Assembly: GCF_012034205.1 (NCBI RefSeq)
Contig: NZ_JAATEM010000027.1
Span: 44,091-108,090, forward strand
Length of the DNA stretch: 64,000 nucleotides
Reading direction: 5' to 3'
Source: Streptomyces composti
GTDB taxonomy: Bacteria > Actinomycetota > Actinomycetes > Streptomycetales > Streptomycetaceae
Under the pieces are notes generated by a model. It made no database searches, was not told the DNA's origin, and saw only the letters and a list, made by a program, of their open reading frames with translations. Every line of letters starts with the position of its first letter. The stretch's first letter is position 1. Both the position numbers and the translations under genes were made by a program. Positions 32,017 through 40,880 of the stretch are shown piece by piece.

Positions 32017-33002
32017 CCGCCACCCTGACCACCCCGGCGGTGCTCGCCGAAGGGCACCGCACCCCGCGCCAGCTGCGCTGGCTGCTGCGGCTGCACCGCC
32101 CTGCCGCGCTCGCCTGGACGGCGTTCGTGCTGCTCACCGGCGCCGCCCTGCTCTGGCTCGGCGGCCCGCTCACCGACGCGGCCGCCCAGGCCTGGAAGGC
32201 CTACAACGCCTGCGCCTTCGGCTCGCGCTGCTCCTACGACCAGGACGCGATCCTCACCTACAAGGACACCTACACGTACACCACGTTCGCCGTGCTGGGG
32301 GCGCCCTTCCTGGTCGCCGCCTGGGCGGGCGCCGCACTGACCGGCCGCGAGCTGGAGTCCGGCACCGTCCGCCTGGCCTGGACCCAGGCCGTCTCCCCGG
32401 TCCGCTGGCTGGCCGCCCGGCTCGCCTTCCCGGCCCTGCTGATCACCGTCTCCACCGGGCTGCTGGCCTGGCTGCACCGCCGGGCCTGGACGGCGGGCGA
32501 CGGCCGCATCGACACCGCCAAGCCCTGGCACGACGTCGCCACCTTCTACGCGGGCGGCGTCGTCCCGGTCGCCCTGGCCCTGGCCGGGCTCGCGCTCGGC
32601 GCCCTGGCCGGGCTGCTGCTGCGCCGCTCGCTGCCCGCGCTGGCCGCCACCGTGCTCGGGGTGGGCGCGCTGTGGGCCGCCGTGCACACCGCGATGCCGT
32701 ACCTGTGGCCCACGGTCACCAAGGTCAGCGGCCTCGGCGAGGGCCCGCAGGGCGACGGCTTCATCGCCGGGGAGGGCGTCATCACCGCCGGCGGCGACCG
32801 CGTGGCGGCACCCTGCACCAGCATCTTCAACCAGGGCTGCAAGGCGGAGCTGACCGAGCTGAAGGCGGTCTCCTTCTACCGGGACTACCACCCGGTGAGC
32901 CACACCTGGCCGCTGAACCTGGTGGCCTCGGGCATCCTTCTGCTGCTCACCGCCCTGCTGGTCGTCACGGCCCTGCGCCTGGTGCGCCGCCGCACCGCCT
33001 GA
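32013..33002 (+). CDS. ABC transporter permease
   Basis: A 329-residue membrane protein starting at GTG 32013 (VTATLTTPAVLAEG). About six hydrophobic helices are visible: near 40-60, 95-115, 135-155, 190-210, 215-240 and 300-322. Extracellular-looking loops lie at 60-95 (two Cys in NACAFGSRCSYD) and 245-300 (two Cys). The sentence EGHRTPRQLRWLLRLHRPAALAW at the N-terminus is cytoplasmic. It pairs with the preceding ATPase as an ABC-2 type exporter. A perfect 12-bp hairpin follows 17 bases after the stop. Confidence 0.88.
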   Translation: MTATLTTPAVLAEGHRTPRQLRWLLRLHRPAALAWTAFVLLTGAALLWLGGPLTDAAAQAWKAYNACAFGSRCSYDQDAILTYKDTYTYTTFAVLGAPFLVAAWAGAALTGRELESGTVRLAWTQAVSPVRWLAARLAFPALLITVSTGLLAWLHRRAWTAGDGRIDTAKPWHDVATFYAGGVVPVALALAGLALGALAGLLLRRSLPALAATVLGVGALWAAVHTAMPYLWPTVTKVSGLGEGPQGDGFIAGEGVITAGGDRVAAPCTSIFNQGCKAELTELKAVSFYRDYHPVSHTWPLNLVASGILLLLTALLVVTALRLVRRRTA

Positions 33003-33019
33003 GGCGTGCCGCCGGGCGG

Positions 33020-33052
33020 CGTACGCCCCGTACATCGAGGACGGGGCGTACG
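33020..33052 (+). terminator. 12-bp hairpin terminator of the gntR-ABC operon
   Basis: CGTACGCCCCGT (33020-33031) and ACGGGGCGTACG (33041-33052) are exact inverted repeats around a 9-base loop, directly after the permease stop at 33002. Confidence 0.75.
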
Positions 33053-33294
33053 GGCCGTCCCCGTGACGTCCCCGTGGAGGACGTACGGGCCACCGCCGTG
33101 CAGGCCGTACGTCATGTCGCCGTAACCGCCGGTTCAGACGGGCTTGCGACGCTCGGCCAATGCATCGCACCGTGCCAGAGCCTTTGCCGCCCCGCGGGGG
33201 CGGCGGGCGGAACGGGGACGCCCCAGGGGCACCACCGCTCCCGCCCGCGCTTTCCGACGCGCCCGTGACGGGGTCGGCGCGGAAGAATGGGTAC

Positions 33295-35529
33295 ATGAGC
33301 CAGCCGAATGCCCAGGCACAGGTACAGCACGCCCAGCCCTCCGTGGGCTCCATAGCCGCGCACCGCCCGCACACCGTCGCGGCCGTGGTCTCCGATCTCG
33401 AACCCGACATCGACGCGGACCTGGACGGCTACGAGGAAGCTCCGCACGACGGCGCCGCCCCGCTGCCGCAGGGACGTTTCCTGGACCGTGAGCGCAGCTG
33501 GCTGGCTTTCAACGAGCGCGTCCTCGAGCTCGCCGAGGACCCGGCCACGCCGCTGCTCGAGCGCGCCAACTTCCTGGCGATCTTCGCCAGCAACCTGGAC
33601 GAGTTCTTCATGGTCCGGGTGGCCGGTCTGAAGCGGCGCATCGCCACCGGCGTCGCCACCCGCTCCGCCTCCGGGCTGCAGCCGCGCGAGGTGCTGGAGA
33701 TGATCTGGGCCCGCTCCCGCGAGCTGATGGCCCGGCACGCCGCCTGCTACCACGAGGACGTCGCCCCGGCCCTGGCCGAGGAGGGCATCCACCTGGTCCG
33801 CTGGAACGAGCTGACGGAGAAGGAGCAGGCGCGGCTCTTCACGCTCTTCCGGCACCAGATCTTCCCGGTGCTCACCCCCCTCGCGGTCGACCCGGCGCAC
33901 CCCTTCCCGTACATCTCGGGCCTGTCGCTGAACCTGGCCGTGGTGGTGCGCAACCCGGTCACCGGCCACAAGCACTTCGCCCGGGTGAAGGTGCCGCCGC
34001 TGCTGTCCCGCTTCCTGGAGAGCTCCCCCGGCCGCTATGTGCCCATCGAGGACGTCATCGCGGCGCACCTGGAGGAGCTGTTCCCCGGCATGGAGGTGCT
34101 GGAGCACCACGCCTTCCGGCTCACCCGCAACGAGGACCTCGAGGTGGAGGAGGACGACGCCGAGAACCTCCTGCAGGCGCTGGAGAAGGAGCTCATGCGG
34201 CGCCGCTTCGGCCCGCCCGTCCGGCTGGAGGTCGAGGAGTCCATCGACCGCGAGGTCCTCGACCTGCTGGTGCGCGAGCTGAAGATCAGCGAGGCCGAGG
34301 TGTACCCGCTGCCGGGCCCGCTCGACCTCACCGGTCTGTTCCGCATCCACAGCCTGGACCGGCCCGAGCTGAAGTACCCGAAGTTCGTCGCAGGCACCCA
34401 CCGGGACCTGGCGGAGGTGGAGTCCGCCTCGGCGCCCGACATCTTCGCCGCCCTGCGCAACCGGGACGTGCTGCTGCACCACCCCTACGACTCCTTCTCC
34501 ACCTCCGTGCAGGCCTTCCTGGAGCAGGCGGCGGCCGACCCGGACGTGCTGGCCATCAAGCAGACCCTGTACCGCACCTCCGGCGACTCCCCGATAGTGG
34601 ACGCCCTCATCGACGCCGCCGAGTCCGGCAAGCAGGTCCTGGTCCTGGTCGAGATCAAGGCCCGCTTCGACGAGCACGCCAACATCAAGTGGGCGCGCAA
34701 GCTGGAGGAGGCCGGCTGCCATGTGGTCTACGGCCTGGTCGGTCTGAAGACCCACTGCAAGCTGTCGCTGGTGGTCCGTCAGGAGGGCGACATCCTGCGG
34801 CGCTACAGCCACGTCGGCACCGGCAACTACCACCCGAAGACCGCCCGCCTCTACGAGGACCTCGGGCTGCTCACGGCCGACCCGCAGGTCGGCGCCGACC
34901 TCTCCGACCTGTTCAACCGCCTCTCCGGCTACTCCCGCCGGGAGACCTACCGGCGGCTGCTGGTGGCGCCCAAGTCACTGCGCGACGGCCTGATCTCCCG
35001 CATCGAGAAGGAGGCCCAGCACCACCGCGCCGGACGCCCCGCCTACGTGCGGATCAAGGTCAACTCGATCGTGGACGAGGCGGTCATCGACGCCTGCTAC
35101 CGGGCATCGCAGGCGGGCGTGCCGGTCGACATCTGGGTGCGCGGCATCTGCGCGCTGCGGCCGGGCGTCGAGGGGCTGTCGGAGAACATCCGGGTGCGGT
35201 CCATCCTCGGCCGCTTCCTGGAGCACTCGCGGGTGTTCGTCTTCGGCAACGGCGGCGAGCCCGAGGTGTGGATCGGCAGCGCCGACATGATGCACCGCAA
35301 CCTCGACCGGCGCATCGAGGCGCTGGTCCGCGTCACCGACCCGGCCCACCGGGCGGCCCTCAACCGCCTGCTGGAGACCGGGATGTCCGACACCACCGCC
35401 TCCTGGCACCTCGGCCCGGACGGCAACTGGACCCGGCACGCCACCGACGCGGACGGCAACCCCCTGCGCAACATCCAGGAGATGCTCATCGAGGCCCGGA
35501 GGCGCCGGCGTGGCTCAGCAGCACCCTGA
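33295..35529 (+). CDS. ppk: Polyphosphate kinase (PPK1)
   Basis: A 744-residue PPK1, which reversibly makes polyphosphate from ATP at the membrane inner face. ATG 33295 follows a GGAAGAA site. Residues 1-60 are a Streptomyces-type disordered extension; the N domain begins RFLDRERSWLAFNERVLELAEDP and NFLAIFASNLDEFFMVRVAGLKRR. The catalytic PLD-like domains hold the autophosphorylated His487 in GLKTHCKLSLVV, SHVGTGNYHPKTARLYEDLGLLTADP, and IGSADMMHRNLDRRIE near the end. The gene overlaps the CHAD gene by 20 bases. PhoP control of ppk is known in Streptomyces; I saw only a weak GTTCAGACGGG at 33132 upstream. Confidence 0.95.
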   Translation: MSQPNAQAQVQHAQPSVGSIAAHRPHTVAAVVSDLEPDIDADLDGYEEAPHDGAAPLPQGRFLDRERSWLAFNERVLELAEDPATPLLERANFLAIFASNLDEFFMVRVAGLKRRIATGVATRSASGLQPREVLEMIWARSRELMARHAACYHEDVAPALAEEGIHLVRWNELTEKEQARLFTLFRHQIFPVLTPLAVDPAHPFPYISGLSLNLAVVVRNPVTGHKHFARVKVPPLLSRFLESSPGRYVPIEDVIAAHLEELFPGMEVLEHHAFRLTRNEDLEVEEDDAENLLQALEKELMRRRFGPPVRLEVEESIDREVLDLLVRELKISEAEVYPLPGPLDLTGLFRIHSLDRPELKYPKFVAGTHRDLAEVESASAPDIFAALRNRDVLLHHPYDSFSTSVQAFLEQAAADPDVLAIKQTLYRTSGDSPIVDALIDAAESGKQVLVLVEIKARFDEHANIKWARKLEEAGCHVVYGLVGLKTHCKLSLVVRQEGDILRRYSHVGTGNYHPKTARLYEDLGLLTADPQVGADLSDLFNRLSGYSRRETYRRLLVAPKSLRDGLISRIEKEAQHHRAGRPAYVRIKVNSIVDEAVIDACYRASQAGVPVDIWVRGICALRPGVEGLSENIRVRSILGRFLEHSRVFVFGNGGEPEVWIGSADMMHRNLDRRIEALVRVTDPAHRAALNRLLETGMSDTTASWHLGPDGNWTRHATDADGNPLRNIQEMLIEARRRRRGSAAP

Positions 35530-36736
35530 CCCGACCGCCCCGTGGGACCGCCCCGTCCCCGCGGACGCCCTGACCGGCTATCTGCGGGCCCGGGCCACCG
35601 AGTTCCTGCGCGCGCTGCGCAGGCACCGGGAGACCGGCGCGGGCGCGGCAGGACCGGGCGGTTGCCTCGAGGCGGCCAGGGCGCTGCGCCGCTCGGCCCG
35701 CCGCATCAGCGGCACCCTGCACACCTTCCAGCCTCTGCTGGCCCCGGAGTGGTCCGAGTCCCTGCGCCCGGAACTGGCCTGGATCGCCGGCACCCTGGCC
35801 CACGAGGACGCCTGCGCGGCCCGCCTGGACCGCCTGCTGCACGCGCTGCAGCGCCTGTCCGGTGCACCGGTGGTGCCGTCCCAGGCGGGCGGCGGGACGA
35901 GCGGGCGGACGGCCCCGGTCCGGCCCGCGCAGGCCCCTGCGGGACGGCCGGGCTCCAACGCCACGATCACCGGTGGGACGGTGGCCGCCGCATCCGCGAG
36001 CGACGCGGCGCCGGCGCCAGGCACCAGCGCCGGCACGGTCGGCCCCCTCCGCCCCGGCGCCCGCAGCGCCACCGCCCCCGACGGCCATCTCACCGTCGGT
36101 GCCGCCAAGGCCGGCGCCCTGCTCGACCGGCAGCTCACCCTCGCCCGCACCCGGGCGCACTCCACCGCGCTGCGGGCCCTGGACTCGTCCCGCTTCCACG
36201 CGCTCGCCGACAAGGTGGCCGTCCTGGCCAGCGAGGTGCCGCTGGCCCCGGCGGCGGGCGAGGCGGACCTGCGGCCGCTGGCCCGGGCGGCCGAGGAGCG
36301 GCTCACCGACGCGGTGGCCGCGCTGCCGCTGGTCACGGCAGGCAGCCCGGACAACGCCGAGGCCCTGATCCACGACCTCTCCCCGGCCCCGGCACCCCCT
36401 CCACAGGACACCCCCTGGCACCAGACCCGGCTGCTGCTGCGGCTGCACCGCTACGCCCGCGAGGTGCTGCTCGCCGCCCACCCCGGCGGCGAACCGCCCG
36501 CCGAGGCCCGGCTGCGCGCCGCGAGCGAGGCCCTGGACCGGCACCGGGACGCCGCCGAGGCGGCCGCGGCGGCGGCGCAGGCGGCCCGCACCCCGCGCAT
36601 CGCCCCGGCCACGGCGTACGCGCTCGGCGTGCTGCACGCCGACCAGCGGCACGAGGTGGAGGCGGCCCGGTACGTGTTCCAGCGCTGCTGGCAGCAGGAG
36701 GAGCGGGAACGGTGGGAAGCCATCGGCACGGCGTGA
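35510..36736 (+). CDS. CHAD domain protein
   Basis: A 408-residue alpha-helical protein from GTG 35510, overlapping ppk by 20 bases. It has the CHAD layout: two helical repeats with conserved basic and His residues (ARALRRSARRISGTLHTFQPLL, LDSSRFHALADKVAVLA, WHQTRLLLRLHRYAREVL, YALGVLHADQRHEVEAARY). CHAD domains bind polyphosphate. A Pro/Ala-rich insert of about 85 residues (about 120-205) separates the halves. Tight linkage to ppk and a Nudix gene supports a role in polyphosphate storage granules or turnover; the binding role is from the family. No catalytic residues are expected. Confidence 0.88.
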   Translation: MAQQHPDPTAPWDRPVPADALTGYLRARATEFLRALRRHRETGAGAAGPGGCLEAARALRRSARRISGTLHTFQPLLAPEWSESLRPELAWIAGTLAHEDACAARLDRLLHALQRLSGAPVVPSQAGGGTSGRTAPVRPAQAPAGRPGSNATITGGTVAAASASDAAPAPGTSAGTVGPLRPGARSATAPDGHLTVGAAKAGALLDRQLTLARTRAHSTALRALDSSRFHALADKVAVLASEVPLAPAAGEADLRPLARAAEERLTDAVAALPLVTAGSPDNAEALIHDLSPAPAPPPQDTPWHQTRLLLRLHRYAREVLLAAHPGGEPPAEARLRAASEALDRHRDAAEAAAAAAQAARTPRIAPATAYALGVLHADQRHEVEAARYVFQRCWQQEERERWEAIGTA

Positions 36737-36871
36737 CGCGGGAAGCCGAAGGGCGTGCCGGGCATACGCGCCGGACACACCGGGCACGCCGTACCCCCCG
36801 TGCGGCACCGGCACCCACCCGGCACTCCCACCGCACCCGCACCCGCACCGCATCAAGGAGGCACACGCATC

Positions 36872-37336
36872 GTGGGCACCCCCGGCAGCTCCCCCCGTCC
36901 CGGCTCCCTGGTCGTCCGTGCCGCCGGGTGCGTGCTGTGGCGCCGCTCCCCGGTGACCGGCGTGCTCGAGCTCTGCCTGGTCCACCGCCCCCGGTACGAC
37001 GACTGGTCCTGGCCCAAGGGCAAGCTGAAGCGCGGCGAGGACCCGCTGGCGGGCGCGCTGCGCGAGGTCGCCGAGGAGACCGGCTTCACCGCCGTGCCCA
37101 CCGCCGAGCTGCCCACCGTCCGCTATCTGGCGAAGGGCCGCCCCAAGGAAGTGCGCTACTGGGCGGCCGAGGCGGTCGCCGGTTCGTTCTCCCCCAACGC
37201 CGAGGTCGACCGCATCCTCTGGCTGCCCCCGTACGTGGCCCACGCCCACCTCACCGCGCCGCAGGACGCGGATCTGATCCCCGCGCTGCTGGCGTCCCTG
37301 CGGGAGAGAAGTGACGCCCTCGCCCTGCTGGTGTGA
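36872..37336 (+). CDS. Nudix (MutT-like) hydrolase
   Basis: A 154-residue hydrolase. GTG 36872 is preceded by a strong AAGGAGG site at about 36855-36861. The Nudix box is intact: GKLKRGEDPLAGALREVAEETGF (G-x5-E-x7-REVxEETG), coordinating Mg2+ for cleavage of a nucleoside diphosphate linkage. WSWPKGKLKRGE is typical of the MutT1-like subgroup seen with ppk in actinobacteria; mycobacterial MutT1 hydrolyses oxidised GTP and diadenosine polyphosphates. The usual C-terminal histidine phosphatase domain of MutT1 is absent here. It lies between the CHAD gene and pstS, but pstS has its own promoter. Confidence 0.9.
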   Translation: MGTPGSSPRPGSLVVRAAGCVLWRRSPVTGVLELCLVHRPRYDDWSWPKGKLKRGEDPLAGALREVAEETGFTAVPTAELPTVRYLAKGRPKEVRYWAAEAVAGSFSPNAEVDRILWLPPYVAHAHLTAPQDADLIPALLASLRERSDALALLV

Positions 37337-37369
37337 GCGTTCCGCGGCCTCACCGCCCCGTCCACAGGG

Positions 37370-37391
37370 GTTCACCCCTCGTTCATTCACG
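37370..37391 (+). promoter_or_regulatory. PHO box (PhoP operator) of pstSCAB
   Basis: Two adjoining 11-base direct-repeat units, GTTCACCCCTC (37370-37380) and GTTCATTCACG (37381-37391), match the Streptomyces PhoP consensus closely. A further weak unit (CGTCACCTGTT, 37403-37413) keeps the 11-base phase. It sits about 135 bases before the pstS start, fitting PhoP activation under phosphate starvation. Confidence 0.85.
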
Positions 37392-37525
37392 CCCATCGGC
37401 GCCGTCACCTGTTCTGCCTAATTTCGGCCGTACGCGATGCGGATCGCCCGAAGAAGGAAGCATCCGCATCACTGACACCTCGCACGCCGCCGAATGCAGG
37501 ACGGCGGCTCCTGGAAGGAACTCAA

Positions 37526-38653
37526 GTGAAGCTTCAGCGCAAGAACCGGCGGGCCCTCGCTCTCGGTGCTCTCGCCGTCTCCGGCGCCCTGGCCCTCACG
37601 GCGTGCGGCTCCGACGACACCGGCAACGCGAACGGCGGTGACGCCTCCGCCACCGCCGCGGCCGGCAACATCACGTGCGACGACGCCAAGGGCCAGCTGC
37701 AGGCATCCGGCTCCTCCGCGCAGAAGAACGCCATCGACGCCTGGGTGAAGCAGTACACCGCGGTCTGCAAGAACGTGCAGATCAACTACCGCCCGGACGG
37801 CTCCGGTGCGGGCATCACGGCATTCACCCAGGGCCAGACCGCCTTCGCGGGTTCCGACTCGGCGCTGAAGCCCGAGGAGGTGGAGGCGTCGAAGAAGGTC
37901 TGCTCCGGCGGCCAGGGCATCGACCTGCCCATGGTCGGCGGCCCGATCGCCGTCGGCTACAACGTCCCCGGCGTGGACTCCCTGGTCCTCGACGCGCCGA
38001 CCCTCGCCAAGATCTTCGACAGCAGGATCACCAACTGGAACGACGAGGCGATCAAGAAGCTCAACCCGGACGCCGACCTCCCCGACCTGAAGATCCAGGC
38101 CTTCCACCGCTCCGACGAGTCCGGCACCACGGACAACTTCACCAAGTACCTCAAGGCCGCCGCGCCCGAGGACTGGAAGTACGAGCCGGGCAAGGCCTGG
38201 GAGGCCAAGGGCGGCCAGTCCGCGCAGGGCTCCTCCGGGGTCGCCCAGCAGGTCAAGCAGACCAGCGGCGCCATCTCCTACTTCGAGCTCTCCTACGCCA
38301 AGGACGGCATCAGGACCGTCGACCTGAAGACCGAGGCCGCCGAGCCGGTCAAGGCGAGCGTGGAGAACGCCACCGCGGCCATCGGCGCCGCCAAGATCGT
38401 CGGCACCGGCAAGGACCTCGCGCTGCAGCTGGACTACACCCCGTCCACCGAGGGCGCCTACCCGATCGTCCTGGTGACGTACGAGATCGTCTGCGACAAG
38501 GGCAACAAGGCGGAGACCCTGCCGGCCACCAAGTCCTTCCTGAACTACATCGCCTCCGAGGAGGGGCAGGGCCTGCTGGCCGGGGCCGGCTACGCCCCGA
38601 TGCCCGAGGAGATCATCTCCAAGGTCCGCGAGACCGTTTCGGGTCTGAGCTGA
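37526..38653 (+). CDS. pstS: PstS, phosphate-binding lipoprotein
   Basis: A 375-residue lipoprotein from GTG 37526 with GGAAGGAA at 37512-37520. The signal peptide ends in lipobox LTAC with Cys27 as the lipidation site. The mature protein has the PstS ligand loops: QASGSSAQKNAI, GSGAGITAFTQGQTAFAGSDSAL, HRSDESGTTDNFTKYL and QGSSGVAQQVKQT. It captures phosphate outside the membrane and hands it to PstCA. The gene is controlled by the PHO box upstream. Two hairpins between pstS and pstC (38661-38755) probably make pstS mRNA more abundant than pstCAB. Confidence 0.96.
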   Translation: MKLQRKNRRALALGALAVSGALALTACGSDDTGNANGGDASATAAAGNITCDDAKGQLQASGSSAQKNAIDAWVKQYTAVCKNVQINYRPDGSGAGITAFTQGQTAFAGSDSALKPEEVEASKKVCSGGQGIDLPMVGGPIAVGYNVPGVDSLVLDAPTLAKIFDSRITNWNDEAIKKLNPDADLPDLKIQAFHRSDESGTTDNFTKYLKAAAPEDWKYEPGKAWEAKGGQSAQGSSGVAQQVKQTSGAISYFELSYAKDGIRTVDLKTEAAEPVKASVENATAAIGAAKIVGTGKDLALQLDYTPSTEGAYPIVLVTYEIVCDKGNKAETLPATKSFLNYIASEEGQGLLAGAGYAPMPEEIISKVRETVSGLS

Positions 38654-38660
38654 CCCGCGC

Positions 38661-38755
38661 GTGCGGCCCGGCTCCGGTGACGGGGCCGGCCCGCACCGTC
38701 CGGTGCACCGCCTCGAGGAGCCCCCGGCCGCCGGGCGGCTCCGACCGAGCCGCCC
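38661..38755 (+). terminator. Intercistronic hairpins between pstS and pstC (attenuator)
   Basis: The first stem pairs 38661-38676 with 38681-38696 (14 of 16 bases match, loop GTGA), starting eight bases after the pstS stop. The second is a perfect 9-bp stem, 38733-38741 with 38747-38755. They fit a partial terminator or 3' stabiliser that raises pstS over the transporter genes. Confidence 0.7.
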
Positions 38756-38786
38756 GCCCCGGCGGCTCCGCAGACCGGAGACCCCG

Positions 38787-39791
38787 ATGGACATGACGAC
38801 TCAGCAGACAGCTCCTCCGCCCCTTCCACGACCAGCACCACGGGCGCAGCGGCCCGCCGCGCGCGGCGCCACCCGCCCCGGCGACCGGATATTCCTCGGG
38901 CTCTCCCGCGGCTCCGGCGTCCTCGTCCTGGTGATCATGGCCGCCATCGCGGCCTTCCTCACCTACCGGGCGGTCCTCGCGATCAGCAAGGACGAGGCCA
39001 ACTTCCTCACCGCCTTCGAGTGGAACCCCAGCGGCGTCCCGCCGCGGTTCGGCATCGCGGTGCTGGCGTTCGGCACCGTGGTGTCCTCGGTCATCGCCAT
39101 GATCATCGCGGTGCCGGTGGCCGTCGGCATCGCCCTGTTCATCACCCACTACGCCCCCCGCCGCCTGGCCGGGCCCATCGCATACGTGATCGACCTGCTG
39201 GCCGCCGTGCCGTCCATCATCTACGGCCTGTGGGGCGCCCTGGTCCTGGTGCCCAGCCTGGACGGCCTCTACGGCTGGCTCGACCAGTACCTGGGCTGGA
39301 CCGGGATCCTCGAATGGAACCAGGGCGCCCCGCGCTCCCTGTTCACCGTCGGCATCCTGCTGGCCATCATGATCCTGCCGATCATCACCAGCGTGAGCCG
39401 CGAGGTGTTCGGGCAGGTCCCGCGGATGCACCAGGAGGCGGCCCTGGCCCTCGGCGCCACCCGCTGGGAGGTGATCCGCATGGCGGTGCTGCCGTTCGGC
39501 CGCTCCGGCGTGATCTCCGCCTCCATGCTCGGCCTCGGCCGGGCGCTCGGCGAGACCATGGCCGTCGCCATGGTGCTCTCCCCGAGCTTCGACATCGAGG
39601 CCAGCCTGCTCGACCCCGGCGGCGGCACCTTCGCCCAGAACATCGCCGGCAAGTTCAACGAGGCGACCGAGATGGGCCGGGACGCGCTGATCGCCTCCGG
39701 ACTGGTCCTGTTCGTCATCACCCTGCTGGTCAACGGCGCGGCCAGGCTGATCATCGCCCGCCGCAAGGAGTACTCGGGGGCCGGCGCATGA
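38787..39791 (+). CDS. pstC: PstC, phosphate ABC transporter permease
   Basis: A 334-residue permease from ATG 38787. After a Pro/Arg-rich cytoplasmic start (1-40) there are about six membrane helices. The cytoplasmic coupling loop carries the binding-protein-dependent permease motif (EAALALGATRWEVIRMAVLPFGRSGV) that contacts PstB, and GLGRALGETMAVAMVL is typical of PstC. It forms the channel with PstA. The stop overlaps pstA as ATGA. Length is normal. Confidence 0.95.
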   Translation: MDMTTQQTAPPPLPRPAPRAQRPAARGATRPGDRIFLGLSRGSGVLVLVIMAAIAAFLTYRAVLAISKDEANFLTAFEWNPSGVPPRFGIAVLAFGTVVSSVIAMIIAVPVAVGIALFITHYAPRRLAGPIAYVIDLLAAVPSIIYGLWGALVLVPSLDGLYGWLDQYLGWTGILEWNQGAPRSLFTVGILLAIMILPIITSVSREVFGQVPRMHQEAALALGATRWEVIRMAVLPFGRSGVISASMLGLGRALGETMAVAMVLSPSFDIEASLLDPGGGTFAQNIAGKFNEATEMGRDALIASGLVLFVITLLVNGAARLIIARRKEYSGAGA

Positions 39792-40846
39792 GCCACGCAC
39801 GCGACGCACAGCCCGCCGCCGGCAGCCTGCGCGGTGCGCGCCTGCCCCGGTGGTTCCCGTGGGCGGCGGCAGCCGGATCCGTCGCCGCAGGACTGGCCGT
39901 CAGCGCCGCCGCGGGACTGCACAGCGACATCCAGTGGGCGCTGATCGCCGCCGCGCTGTTCGTCCTCGGCTCCTACGCCGTCTCCGCCAAGGTGGAGGGC
40001 CCCCGGCAGGCCAGGGACCGCACCGCGACCAGCCTGGTCTGGGTGGCCTTCCTGCTGGCCGTGGTCCCGCTCGCCTCGCTGGCCTGGGAGACGGTCGAGC
40101 AGGGCGTGAAGGTCCTGGACGGCTACTTCCTCAGCCACTCGATGGGCGTGGTCGCCGACAGCGAACCGGGCGGCGGCATCTACCACGCGATCCTCGGCAC
40201 CCTGGAGCAGGTCGGCCTCGCCACCCTGATGTCCGTGCCGGTCGGCGTCCTGACCGCCGTCTACCTGGTCGAGTACGGCCGGGGCAGGCTGGCCAGGGCC
40301 GTCACCTTCTTCGTCGACGTGATGACGGGCATCCCCTCCATCGTGGCGGGCCTGTTCATCCTCAGCCTGTGGATCCTCATCCTCGGCATGGGCTACTCCG
40401 GCTTCGCCGGCTCGATGGCCCTGTCGATCCTGATGATCCCGGTGGTGGTGCGCTCCACCGAGGAGATGCTCAAGCTCGTCCCGAACGAGCTGCGCGAGGC
40501 CTCCCTCGCCCTGGGCGTGCCGAAGTGGCGCACCGTCCTGAAGGTGGTCCTGCCGACCTCCATCGGCGGCATCACCACCGGCGTGATGCTGGCCGTCGCC
40601 CGCATCACCGGTGAGACGGCCCCCGTGCTGCTGCTGGTCTGGGGGACGAACTTCATCAACGCCAATCCGTTCCAGGACCCGCAGGCGTCCCTGCCGATGT
40701 ACATCTACCTGCAGTACACCAACGGCTCGGACGCGGCCTACGACCGCGCCTGGGCGGCGGCACTGACGCTCATCGCCTTCATCATGATCCTCAATCTGCT
40801 GGCCCGCGGCATCGCCCGCTGGAAGGCCCCCGAGACGGGTCGCTGA
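39788..40846 (+). CDS. pstA: PstA, phosphate ABC transporter permease
   Basis: A 352-residue permease from ATG 39788, overlapping pstC by four bases. About eight hydrophobic segments are present: two near the N-terminus (28-50 and 55-70) beyond the six of the family core, a frequent feature of actinobacterial PstA. The coupling motif is EASLALGVPKWRTVLKVVLPTSIGGITTGVMLAVARITGETAPVLLL, diagnostic of PstA. DVMTGIPSIVAGLFI is a conserved helix. Works with PstC and PstB. Confidence 0.95.
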   Translation: MSHARDAQPAAGSLRGARLPRWFPWAAAAGSVAAGLAVSAAAGLHSDIQWALIAAALFVLGSYAVSAKVEGPRQARDRTATSLVWVAFLLAVVPLASLAWETVEQGVKVLDGYFLSHSMGVVADSEPGGGIYHAILGTLEQVGLATLMSVPVGVLTAVYLVEYGRGRLARAVTFFVDVMTGIPSIVAGLFILSLWILILGMGYSGFAGSMALSILMIPVVVRSTEEMLKLVPNELREASLALGVPKWRTVLKVVLPTSIGGITTGVMLAVARITGETAPVLLLVWGTNFINANPFQDPQASLPMYIYLQYTNGSDAAYDRAWAAALTLIAFIMILNLLARGIARWKAPETGR

Positions 40847-40880
40847 CCCGGACACCGACCCGAAAGAAGCAGTGATCGCC

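Noticed and set aside
33132..33153. PHO box upstream of ppk
   Set aside because: Only one GTTCA unit (GTTCAGACGGG) is visible, and the following 11 bases do not match; too weak to annotate.
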